This document shows, piece by piece, positions 25,490-36,506 of a stretch of 64,000 bases of DNA. A model generated the notes under the pieces. That model was not told the origin of the DNA. It was given only the letters and a program-made list of their open reading frames with translations, and did not search any database. Position 1 is the first letter of the stretch; every line of letters starts with the position of its first letter. The position numbers were made by a program, and so were the translations under genes. This stretch comes from Panaeolus papilionaceus (lineage: Eukaryota; Basidiomycota; Agaricomycetes; Agaricales). The stretch lies in contig JADNRZ010000026.1 of assembly GCA_015501605.1 (NCBI GenBank), forward strand, positions 310,001 through 374,000, given 5' to 3'.

Positions 25490-27164
25490 TCACGCCGAAA
25501 AGAATAACGAAACCCAAAAGGTGGAAACCGTCTTTGGAATTGACAGTGCCTTGCCAACTCCTTGCAAGCACCGCCATCCATCAAACCAAGGCACATACAA
25601 AATATCATACGAAGGGGGACAATCCATTCAAAGATCAGAAACGATGTAATCACCTTGACAGACGTCCATCTCGCCACGACGTCCTTGATCCGTTCTTTCA
25701 AGGCTTTCTGGCACTGGTCGCACAAAAGTGGTTCCATAAGCTGGCTTAGGCTCGTCTGGATACTATGGGTAGAAAGATCTGTGGGTGGAAAAAGTTAATG
25801 AAAATCGCAGTGATGAGACAAAAAAGGGGGAAAAAGGCACCAATATCAGAGCAGAGGGGTTTACATGGTCCGATGTGCACGAAAACGGCATTCAACCCAG
25901 AGGTAGGAACAAGATGGAGGGTAAATCAAGGACAAAAGACGTACCAGGCCTTGCATCCCACACCAACCCAGCAGTACCCAAGGCCCAGGCCCTCGATACC
26001 GTCCTCTGGTCATTAAACGAGCACTTCTTCGTCTCGGGATGGTAGTCGGGTACCTTCAACAGGATTTCGCGGAGCTCATTGAGCCTGGTTACGTGGAGTA
26101 GCATTAGCTTTTTCAGATAGACCACACTCATCCTCTCTGCCTGTTGATCAGTGATGGTGCTGAGAGACAACGAGAGCAGATGAGGGGAGCATTGCGATGC
26201 GAGCTCATACAGGTCGTGATGACCTGCGACAATGTAGACGTCCATGGGATGCAAAGGCGCATAGGAAAGGAGCAGAGAAAAGAGATGTGTGCTTGGGAGG
26301 ATGTAGTGTTTCGGGTCGATATCCAGCAACGGCAGTCTATCAACTGCTTTTACCAACATGTCAAACGTCGGCGAGTGTGGCGCTGAACTCGACCCGTACA
26401 GCAGGTGGACGATAACGTTGAACTCCCCTGAGGGTATGTCAATGGGAATAACCACGTCTCTGAACCTGTCGTCGGTCAAGCGCATGCCGAGAAGAGTGCG
26501 AAACGCAGATGGACTGCGAGCTAGGATGACCTTGGAGGCAGTATAGAACCATACGCCATCGGACGTGGTGAATATGGTGTCAGGTGGCGCATTGGGATGG
26601 GAGTTGGGATGGAAGGCTGTGCTAACGGAGATTGTCGTCATCTCATCTTCAGGGTACGGGCCAGAGTCACAAAGTGAAGCCGGCGATACCACTGACGTAG
26701 CAGGAGGCGACGAGGTGAGCGGTGGGCCAGGCGACCCGTCATTGTACAGCAGGTCTATGCCCATGGGCGGTGAGGATGGGTGTGATTGCTGTTTTTTTGC
26801 GAAGGTGGAGGCAGGGTAGAAAGAATACAGGTAGACGTCGTAGTCAAAGTCATACGACGCCGAAAATGGAGGCAGAAATTAACCGATGTACGCTGTGAGT
26901 AAAGTTCAATCGTTCACAGAAATGGTGACTTACCAGGGGTGTGGGAGTTTGTAGGTAGGTGGAATTTGCGTACCTACCCCAATGTTGGTATAACAGAGGT
27001 GAGTCGAACACAAAGGTCGTCCCGGAGTCTTGACCCATCATATCCATATCAGCTTGTTGCAAAAGTAGGTTGTCTTTATCTGGAAACTTGTCCTGGTACA
27101 TCATGGACATACAGGAATAGTGAGCGTCGTCAGATGAGGGAGAGCGGTAGTTCATGGACTCCAT
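25490..27164 (-). CDS. BTB/POZ-domain protein, right-arm copy
   Basis: Mirror copy of the gene at 17070-18754 with the same four-exon structure; the first exon is 27164-26934, one codon shorter. It starts MESMNYRSPSSDD and keeps IFTTSDGVWFYTASK and the BTB helices. It ends with a slightly different last exon (TVSTFWVSLFFSA then TGA at 25490-25492). Differences from the left copy are mostly single substitutions (for example VHLLYG for IHLLYG, KKCSFNDQ for KKCTFNDQ), and the frame is open throughout, which suggests a fairly recent duplication with coding function kept. Confidence 0.85.
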
Positions 27165-27689
27165 TGCTGTGATTGGTAACAAGTTTTACACAGAAAACTC
27201 CAGCAAAGTGCGTGAGGCAAGGTATAATATAGCTTGATAGGGATGAAGGCCGTCGTCAGGAGGTTGAAAACAGGGGTTACAATATATTCTCGAAAAAAAT
27301 ATCGCCAAAATTATAAGCTCGAAAACAGACTCGCTGTGCAAAAGGGGCGGACTGGTGAGATGGTGGTGGTGGTGATGGTGACAAGGGAAGTCGGAATCAG
27401 GCGATCGCTTGAACAGGTAAAGGCCCGCTGCTATTTGTACCTCCCCGTACCCTGTGAGCCATGACGACACTAAGCTGATGCATTTTGTTCTCACTCCAAA
27501 AACATGCCAAATATGTGGTGCGAGCAGATCACCATGGTCAATCAACCAACAAAGGTAAAAAAAATAATGGGTGGGGAAGAATGATATTAGGACAAGAGGA
27601 ACGTGTGCAATCAGATTTCATTGGTCCATCTCTCTGAAATCTATATATGAGTTGTAACCCGACCATCTGGTGAAGGATCCATGGGTCAC

Positions 27690-27945
27690 CGCCCTCGAAA
27701 GTGTGGCTCTGGTTCTTTATCCGCACGACGCCATATCAATGACCTTCATGCTCCAATATCCGTCGCATCCAAGAAACCTCATCACTACCGCCGGCTGATA
27801 TCGATTTGCAACCCACAGCATTTTCGACGACAATCTCGAAGTTTTCATTATGAACTTCCCTTTAGATTAAAAATTCCTGCAGATGATGTGGGCTTTACAA
27901 CTCGATCCGAACATACAACTCACCTCCATGCCTCAATACTCTAAA
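27690..27945 (+). other. Segment present in the right arm only
   Basis: An open frame of 87 codons with no recognised motif lies where the left arm has unrelated sequence. Not supported as a gene. Confidence 0.3.
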
Positions 27946-28654
27946 CGAACATAATTTACATAAAGCGCCAGGGAGCGCTCATCGCACCAACCTCCCCCAC
28001 TGGCAATTGCCATATTTACCAGTCGAATATCATTACGTCCCAATGAAGCAATGTAAATGGAAGCCTACCAAATAACGCAGACGGCAATGTCAGTTCCAAG
28101 TTCTTTGGGGCTTACATATCAAGCATTTCCAGCACACCAACCCCCAAGATCCAGGGTTCTTTTGGAATCGTAAGGGAACAGAATAAGCAAAACACGATGA
28201 CGGTTTGGAGAAGGGTTATTATGGGGTGCGACATACTACTGGCATCTCACCGGCATAATATATACAGATGGTGGAGCAGAATGAGGGACGACGGCAGTGG
28301 AGCAGAGTGGAGCAAATTCAGTACCTCAACTTCATTTGATTCATGAAGGGCGATCTGACCCCTGGACTTTGTGGCTTTATCTAATCGTATTCAGAGTATT
28401 AATATGCTGCGTGTAATTGGCGTGAGACGGACGTGGTCATTGTACGGTGGTGACCTTCTATTTTGAGCAGAGCATGGTGATAGGCAAGGGGCCGATGTGG
28501 AGAGGAGTGGAGCAGAAGTTCTGTCATTCTCTCAATGTCTAGTCTAGTCAAGGGGGGAATGGGATACGTGTATCCAATCTGCTCATTCTCCTGATCATCG
28601 TTTCTTACCAATGAAGAAGGTATTTCGTCGATTTTAATCAGAGGTCTCGTCGCA

Positions 28655-28984
28655 GTGAAGTTTGAATGGCTTCACGTCTATGCGACGAGACCGGGTTGGG
28701 CTCAGGTGCACTTCTTGGAGTGGGTATCTTGCACAACAGATGAGGGTATTCAAATCTTTGAATCTAGTGTGACTTTGGACGAGCCGAATGGAAATTGCCA
28801 CAGGCTAGATTCGGCGAATGTCGGAGTGCCTATTTTCTATACGAGGCTCAAAGGAAAGCCTTTCTATCCAGTATGGATCGCGCACCACTCATCCGTTCGA
28901 GGACGATGGAGCATTCCACAAGTGGTAAAAAGTGACGTATGGCGCGATGTTGGGACTATCAGAAGGGTTATTAATGCTGTTTAA
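28655..28984 (+). pseudogene. Truncated gene of unknown function, right arm
   Basis: Partner of 14740-15145. It reads LHVYATRPGWAQVHFLEWV, NVGVPIFYTRLKGKPFYP and WSIPQVVKSDVWRD without the left copy's frameshift, but stops at INAV, where the left copy continues with about 30 more conserved residues. No proper start or upstream exon is clear. The family is not recognised; both copies look broken. Confidence 0.5.
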
Positions 28985-29294
28985 GAGTATCATAAACGTC
29001 GAGGAGCGAAAGTGAAGATGACTTGAACTACGGCAGTCTGAGACCAAAGTCAAAGCTGACTCTGGTCGAAGTTCCTATATCTGTGATTCAAAGTTGAAAA
29101 AAGACACCCAGACCAAAGGCGCTGTAATCCTATAATTAAGAATACATTTAGATCCATACAATACTATTCTTTTAATCTCTTTATCGCTTGATTCGTATCA
29201 CGAGGGCATCTAAACGTTGTATCATTAGTCGAAAATCCCGGCTATCTATCCAGCTATCTATAAATTCTGAATTCATCACCGATATTATATCATA

Positions 29295-31231
29295 TCAAAC
29301 ATCACCATCCTCTAACAGCGCATCAGCTCTCTCCATATAACAGTTAACGCAAAGGGCGAACTTGTGCATCTTGTTGACAGTGTAGTCAATCTGGAAGTCC
29401 GAATAATCCGCGTCGACGATGACCTTGTCGCCAGTGAGGTCGAGCTCGACTTGAAGTTGCACGGTCTGACGGGAGGGGTCGGAGAGGAGGTAGTTGTGAG
29501 GGCCGAAGACGACGGAGGATTGCGCGGTGGACATGGGGGTGATAGGGAGATCGCCAGTGTGGGGAAGAAGGTGCATGCCAAGGTCTAAGACTCAAGGTCC
29601 TTGCCATCGAACAAGTTGGAGAAGCCGATGAGGGGCTTGCCCCTGTCCATGTTGTTGGTGCTGTGGGTTAAGTGCCTAATCAAGCGCGTCAACCATATGC
29701 ATAAGAACATATGAATCGAAACTCCATCTTGGCGTACCTCTCGGTGTCCTTCTGCATGGTGACATACATATGGTGGGTAACAATGTGTCCAGAGTCCTTG
29801 ATAATAGACATGTCTATGACGGTGGAGTGAATGGGAGTACCATGATCCGGCCTAATGCGATAACCCGGATATTCGCCCCAGAAGTTCAGCTTCTTGGTGT
29901 TGGGGATGCTGTATTGCGCAGCGCCGTTCGGGGCCCAGTTGATCTTGGCGTCGTCTTCGTTCTTAAGGAGAGAGCGCTCGAGCTTCATCGTGCTCATCTC
30001 CTTCTTGTACCAGGGGTACTTGACCTTGGCAGGAACAAAATTGGTCGTCCAAACGTATTCATCTCGCCCTCGAAGGTGAGAACGTGGTTGTGCATGGATC
30101 CGGAGAGATGCTTCTGGATATTGTTGCCGTATTCCTCGTTACCGCAGTAGTACGTGGACTGAATGTAGCCGGAGGTGCAGACGGCGACCTCGATGGAACC
30201 GTCGGAAGGAAGCAAAAGGTGAACTGGTCGTCTTAGTCTGAAGAAGAACACGCATAAAAGATATTAAAATGACAATGAATGGGGATGGTACTTTCCCGAT
30301 GGTAGACACGAAGCGGAGGTTCACGACGGTGTTGTGGGTGACGATGGCCATGTGACTGGGTGGTGTGCCTCTAGATGGGGAAAGCATAGGACTCATACAA
30401 GCAGATGCTGCCGAAGTTTGTGGTGGAGTTTCCATACATATGAAGAACAGTGTCGAGGTATTTAGAGTTCCGAAGGAAATCGTATCTGAGGAGAAAAAGT
30501 CGGAATATGACGAGGAAAATGAACGATGGCAATGTATCCTTTAACAAGCTCATAAGTGTAGGGTCCAAAGCCATAGTAACGGTATGAGTCTAAGAAAGCG
30601 GCATGAGACGGTTTGGGGTCGGAACAAGCATAGTGAGCAAGAGCTTATTCAAGACCTAGCTCTTTGAAGATGCGCTCGCCCTGGTACTTGATGTCGTAGA
30701 GAGTGACAGTGACATCCTTGTTGAAACCGATGTAGAACTCAAAGTCCATCCACTTGACGTATTTCTACTCTGTGTCGACAGTCCAACGCTTCTGCTTCTG
30801 AACCTGAACAGAGGGAGCTTCGATATCGCAAGGAAGCGCGTCGCCGGTGCGTTTGGTCATCATTGACCGAGTGACAAAGGGCTTCTCGGTCCTGCCATAG
30901 TTGGGCTTCTTCTATCCCTCGCGGGATTCCTCAAAGCTCTCGTAGAAGATACAGCCATAGTAGATCCCAAGCAGCTTCCGGCCAGCAGGGGCACGACCAG
31001 TAATGTCTGATGGAGGAAGAGGAGAATGATGGTTTGACGGTTCTGAAAATAGCAATTGAACAAAGACTTACCGATCTTCAAGTAGAGACCTTGAGGGACG
31101 AGGGTGGAAACACTGTGGATGCCGACGTTGTTGGGAGCGAGACGGTATTGAGCCCACTCAATGATGCGGTCGTCTTCCTCCCGGAGAGGGTAGATGGACA
31201 CGAGAGAGGAGTTTGCCCTGGTGGTGTTCAT
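29295..31231 (-). pseudogene. Copper amine oxidase pseudogene
   Basis: Copper amine oxidases oxidise primary amines using copper and a topaquinone made from a Tyr. Minus-strand pieces in order match the family. They are: SSLVSIYPLREEDDRIIEW; GRAPAGRKLLGIYYG; KYVKWMDFEFYIGFN; LYDIKYQGERIFKELGL; a DGSIEVAV segment; the copper site SGSMHNHVLTF (HxH); IVTHHMYVTMQKDTE; and LLPHTGDLP (third His). At least three stops stand where Gln is likely: TAG in REG*KKPNYG (near 30910), TAG in DTE*KYVKW (near 30760) and TAA in LGLE*ALAHY (near 30645). Frames also shift near the topaquinone region (30215-30240), after TFEGEMNTFG (near 30060), and near 29575-29590, where part of the segment before the third His is missing. 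The N-terminal domains are absent. Confidence 0.85.
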
Positions 31232-31768
31232 ATACTAAAAGAACGTCAGTATGAAAGGGCGTTCGATAAGATAAGCTAGTATCGAAATGAACTTAAAAAA
31301 TATAGAATCTCTCAAATACCCATGTAATTATCCAATGAATATTTTGCATTTGACTTAAATTCTCGATGATTCTCTGATATTGAAACCTTATCTGTGTTTT
31401 CCGTAGACCAGGGTTGGTGAATACCAAATCAAGTCACTAACGGCCGCAGGTTGAATGTCAGAAATACAGACTTACAAGCCATCGGAGCGCTGTGGTAGTG
31501 TTTCTCTGCTCAACTCATCATTTCGCAACCGACGCCACTTGTGGAACCCACAACGAGGTTCATTGAGCCTCCCGCCAAGAGCCAAGAAATCTACCATCAA
31601 AATCCAGAAAATCGGATGCAAACCCCACAATCACACACATCGCCTGTTCGTTTCTCTCTTGTTCAACGACCACGTCCCTCTGCTCATTTACATAATATTC
31701 AGATTCATGATGTCTCACTCTCCAGCTCCAGCAACTATCCTCTAGTCGTCTCTCATGTTTCAGTAACA

Positions 31769-33490
31769 ATGCCAGAACGTCAAGTCAACCCACCCTGGCA
31801 TCCTACGTTGACCCCATACCGACTTTTAGTTGTCCTTTTTATCACATACGTTGGAGCAACAACCTATATGACGAGAACCAGGTATTTTGAAGACCATAGC
31901 CATGATTCTCCCCCGATATTGGTCATGGGATGGATTCTCGCTGTTGTATTGTTTATCGGGTGAGGATATAAATAATTAATTTTACATCATTTTTTGCTGA
32001 GACTTATTTTAGCCTGTATGTGCTGAGGCTCGTTGAAAAGCGAAAGGGTCCTAAATCTTGGACCACGATTATGCTACATGAAGTTGATTGTTTGCAGACA
32101 CTGAAAGATTGGCTACGACTACGCGTACGACGTGGCATAGTTGACAAGGGCAAAGCTTCATCTCGACTACCTGACGACGATCCAGAAGTGCAAGCTCATC
32201 TTCTGGATGAGTTCCCTCATGACGATGGTTCCAAGCGAAAGGATAAATCTGACCCACCAGTTGAGCAGTTTGTGCTTGAGGAAGCACCTTTTGACAATCA
32301 TTTCAAAGTCACCATTTTTCGCCTACTGGTCGCGGTTCTTTTCTTCTGCTTTGTGCTGTATAAAGCATGTACCGCGTACCCCGAGGTTGAGTGGAAAGAG
32401 GCAGGCGACGGCTCGATCCTATTATCTCCAAACCTGATTTCTGAGCATGGGATCGAGGTGGAATGTATCTTCGAGACTTTGGGTGTGGTTGTGTAAGTAT
32501 ACTCACTGACATTTATCGTTGCATAATTGCCAAATTGCTAATGTGACCCTTACGTGCGTACAGGATATATTGGCTGAGCCTGTAAGTCCAGTCCTCCCCA
32601 TGTTTACCCGACTATATTCCACGTGGACTACAAAACACATATTCAACAAGGTGCGGCTTCTATGCGTCTTGTATTTCTTTACTCCAAATTGACGCTATCA
32701 TTGCACAGGTCTTACAGATAGCAAAACATACCTCTTCTCAGTTTGCGTCTTTGGAACCATGATAGGTGTCGTCTTCTTTTTGGATGCGTGTACGTCACCT
32801 TGCGGATACCCGGGGTGGAATGGGTGGACACACCCGAGCCATCAAAAGGGCTATACGCAGTTGCTACAAAACCACTCGCTATGCTATTCGTATTATGTAT
32901 GGGAGGAGGAGGGCTCTATGGCGCGCATAGCCTTGCAGATGAGGGCTTGAAGATTCTTCGACCATATGAACAACTAACGGTATACGTGGTGTTCAGTGAG
33001 ACAGCTAATCGCGTGATGGGTGGGGAGAGGAGGGCGCGAGTGGGACTTTGGGCTAGGGAGAAATGGTCGGCGATAAATGAATGGGTTGAGATGGCAGTGC
33101 TTAGCGAGCGGACGCCGATACGCAGGGTGATTACGAGGCAGGGTGAGTGATGATCCCCTTGCTTGGATCTTCAATGAATAACCCGCTTATAAATTACGAA
33201 TTGATACAGTTCGCAAGCTCGGCTGGACGACAGTGGTTTGCGGGCTCTATGTCATTGGCAACCTCGTGTTTGCCTGGTTGACATCGATGGGCGTCGCTTT
33301 GATCAAGACACTTGATGGCACCGAACATTGGATCGCGGATGTGCTGATTTGGGGCTGCGGATTGATCGAGATGGCGATTGGACTTTGTATGATTTGCGTC
33401 TTTGGGGTTTGGTTCAAAGACTATATCAACGGGTTGATAAAGGAATTCAGGAAGGACATGGAGGAGGATGCCACGACTACAGCTACGTAG
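31769..33490 (+). CDS. Multispanning membrane protein, unknown family
   Basis: Start chosen at MPERQVNPPW (31769); a longer frame exists upstream but the related fragment at 23.6 kb shares this region. Exons: 31769 to about 31962, about 32011-32492, a tiny one near 32564-32582, one starting near 32709, and the last from about 33210 to TAG at 33488-33490. The join between 32790 and 32870 is not resolved (perhaps an intron ending ACGCAG near 32867). Hydrophobic segments include LLVVLFITYVGATT, ILAVVLFIGLYVL, LLVAVLFFCFVLY, VCVFGTMIGVVFFLDA and VVCGLYVIGNLVFAWL, then a last one at MAIGLCMICVFGVW. A charged loop with KRKDKSDPP lies between the second and third. About six spans; no known signature. 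Confidence 0.6.
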
Positions 33491-33940
33491 CAAAAAGCAG
33501 TCATGGTCCTGGACTTCGAAGATAAGGCCCTTACCTATTTATATATTTTCAGCGGGTAGATATAATGTTGCACATTTAGTGTTGAATAAAATATGTTCAT
33601 TGACAAAAAATAAAGCAGGAAAACAGGCTGATTAGTGTACAAAGGTCAAAGTGGAATGCAGAACGAATCGTAGTGTGCTGGAATCTGGCGAAGAATCCTG
33701 ATGAAAGAAATACTCTAATCTAATTTATAGTTACCTAGAGCGTTGACACACTTCAAGTTCCGTTCCTTTTCTCTTTCATCTAGTAACCCTTCTCCTCGCT
33801 TGACATCTACCGACTGTCCTGATACTGGATCGGTATAGTGTATGTACTGGGCTCTGAAGGGTTGCTGTTATAGCCTGATGGGTAAGAGTTAGCGCCAGCT
33901 CCACCAGCGCCTTGTAAATTTGTTGTGTTCGTCCCTGCGG
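33491..33940. other. Intergenic
   Basis: Two converging genes end here. Nothing recognisable was seen. Confidence 0.4.
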
Positions 33941-33944
33941 GTTC

Positions 33945-35624
33945 TATTTTGGCCACTCACACCTGATGTAGACGTCCCCATCTGTGTCCTTGGGGGTCAT
34001 TATCGGACTCGTGCATTTGCGTCCAATAGCTTCTTTCCCTTCCGATTCCGATTTTTCTTGTGAAGGGCCAGCTTTCCTGAGCGCTCGGCGCAAAGTTATT
34101 GTATTACCACTTGGGTCGGGAGGGAATTTAGGCGCTGACCAATGGCCTGCGTAGGAGCAAAAAAAACACGGCGTGTGGTGGGGGAGTTGGGAAAAGGATG
34201 TTGTCGTACAGGCGAGGCGCAATATGACACGAGGAAGATAGATGAATCAGCGCTAACCCAAACAGCCGATTGAGCCTTCCACATGCATAGACTGCGGGCG
34301 AGGATCGATTGTGTTGTCGTGTCCGTCCACGAGGGTCAACCACCTCCCTGTCCTGTATACACAGCTCCACCCAGATGGGGAGGTATCGGAGAACAGGGTG
34401 GGTGCTGTAAGGACGTGACTCCCAGGCATGTTGTAGCAGCCCGTGGAGGAGTCATCAGGGCGTTGCAGTACTACATGATACACCAGTGCCGTGATGACAG
34501 TAATGAACAACGAGGATCATGAGAGTTGCCTTTCTCTTCTTGACAGGCTAATCCATCGAGATGGGGGGGAGAGAAGACAGAGCGCTGTTGGGCGTCATCT
34601 GGAGGTGTTGTAGAATGGCCACCAGAGAAGCTGATGGATGGATCGGCGGAGCGGTTGTGCGGTACAGTGGTCACTTAACAGTGTTAAAAAGCGACGTCGG
34701 CCCATCATGATGGAATTCGGGGAAGGCGTCCTTGTAGAGAACCGAGGGAATCCTTATGAGTGCTCGCTCCCTTTGTCGATGAACCGACTCTCTGAACAAG
34801 GATTGAGGCAACCCTCAGCTCGCAGACATCACAGCGGCATGAGGATTAGATGAATCCATCGCGTTCTGGGCGAAATTGAAGAGACAATCTTTGAACGTCC
34901 TTTCAGGACCCACAGACCGAATGAACCATTATCACGGCTGTGAAATCGCTCTTCGACTTTCCTTTCCTGTCGAGATGTAGTTTGGGAGGTTTCAATTCGA
35001 ACCCAAAAGATAATGAAGAGGGAAAGGAAACCAGAAGATGACAAAGAGGTGTAGCCGATCTGGTGTGGGAGCAGGGGAATGGGTATGAACGTTTCGGTAC
35101 CGTTCCAAGTCTGGGACTCGTGGTTTGTCTGACGGGTCACCCATGGCGGGATTAAACCCGGTTGCTGTCTGTTGTGGCAGGGCAGGAAATAGGCAGAGAA
35201 AGCCCAGGGCAGCGGCGAGTGGCGCAAAAGCTTCTTTTTTGGGTGAACGTCAGCTGGACCCCAAGACGTTGTGGGCAACGGGAGCTCGGGTGGCTGGGCG
35301 GAGGCTCTTTGCGGGACTCGACCTCCGTGTCGTGCGTGGGGTGTGAAAGGTCTGATGCAGGCGTCAAGCGCTCGAACAGCGGCTGTGGACACGAGCTCGA
35401 CGTGGGTAGTGCCTGGTCGAACTCACAACTCGTGCCCCATACGAAATGAGATATCGCTGGTCGTTGGGGACCGCAAAGGGCGGCTGAGCTCTACCGAGTC
35501 GCGTCTTTGGCTGGAGGTCTGCATGATCATATGTTGTTCTTGGTGTGAGGTGGGTGTTCTGCATGGCTGACTTGACTTGGGATAATTGAGGGGAAGGGGC
35601 AGGTATAGGAGGGGGTAAGAGCAT
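33945..35624 (-). CDS. Unresolved multi-exon gene of unknown function
   Basis: A TATA box at 35792-35799 and an ATG at 35622-35624 start a frame MLLPPPIPAPSPQLSQVKS. After a likely 44-base intron (GTGAGT near 35436) it continues in phase with PLFERLTPASDLSHPTHD. Further down the minus strand, plausible coding pieces include PERTFKDCLFNFAQNAM (near 34880) and SGNTITLRRALRKAGPS (near 34100), but I could not join them with confidence. The sequence is Pro/Ser-rich with no domain I know. The end is uncertain. Confidence 0.35.
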
Positions 35625-35791
35625 TATGGGGCGTTCGGAACGTGCAGAAGGGGGTAAGAAAGCGTAGGAGGGGAACGAGTTTGGTCGATGTTGTGAGTGA
35701 ATTGAGAGCTAGAAATTGTGAGTGAATCGAGTGTTGACTCTAGAGTGTACAGGAGTGGATTGGATGAGGAAAGAGAGCGACGAGGTCCGGG

Positions 35792-35799
35792 TATTTATA
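35792..35799 (-). promoter_or_regulatory. TATA box within a palindrome
   Basis: TATAAATA on the minus strand, inside the near palindrome GGGTATTTATACCC, about 170 bases before the ATG at 35624. Confidence 0.5.
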
Positions 35800-35809
35800 C
35801 CCCTCGAGA

Positions 35810-36500
35810 TTCGGAATTTCACGAGGAGTGGCTTTGGGTGTACGTATCACCGTCGTTGTTCGTGTGTGATTTTCTTGTATTTTCCCAAAGGTATCTTGGT
35901 CTACAACAGGGCCTTTCATGCTGCGATTTATCTACATATAATCATCATAATAAAGATTAAATAAATAAAAAAATCGTTTTAAAGGTCATTGTGAGCTGGA
36001 ATGGGGAAATAGAATCCCCTTTCTTCTGGGATTTATTTCTGATTCATTAGTTCATTAGTTCGTTCGGTATATGGAAGTGAAAGGGAATTTTTGCTTATAA
36101 TAAATCTTCGAAATTAAATTAAATTAAATTAAATACAAAGACCCACTGAGCACAAGCAAGTAAATCTACGATCCCAATGATACATCAGTCAACCCTACAC
36201 CACAACCGCCCTCTGAGTCATTAAACATTTAAACGCTGGGCGCTCAGCGGAATTCGAACCCTCCACTACAGCTCCCTTGTCAACACTATAGCTAGCACCA
36301 TCCTTCATCTTCAGACTCGGAAAAGCACACAACGAATCCCGAGGCGCGAACATGAGCGGCGATTTAGCTACTTGGTAATTAGGATATTCATCCGAGTATG
36401 TACATATGTAGATCACATCTTATCGAAGAAATTAAAAGACTTAATTTAATCACACGATGCACGTCGTTGCCACTTCTCATGTCATCTCATCAACCCAGCT
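35810..36500. other. Intergenic, AT-rich
   Basis: Contains a short AAATT tandem run near 36110-36135 (AAATTAAATTAAATTAAAT). No gene seen. Confidence 0.5.
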
Positions 36501-36506
36501 ACGACC

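Larger units (their letters stand above)
24000..28990 (-). repeat. Right arm of the large inverted duplication
   Basis: Reverse-complement partner of 14700-20240. It lacks the MITE-like element and the middle part (15760-16240 of the other arm). It carries about 250 bases (27690-27945) of unmatched sequence in that place. Confidence 0.9.

Noticed and set aside
29295..31231. First read as a structural or arrestin-like gene
   Set aside because: The order of HxH, third His and the LVSIYPL and GERI segments fits copper amine oxidase better.
31455..31768. Upstream in-frame extension of the membrane-protein gene
   Set aside because: The related fragment at 23.6 kb shares the sequence but has no ATG in this extension, so the MPERQ start is preferred.
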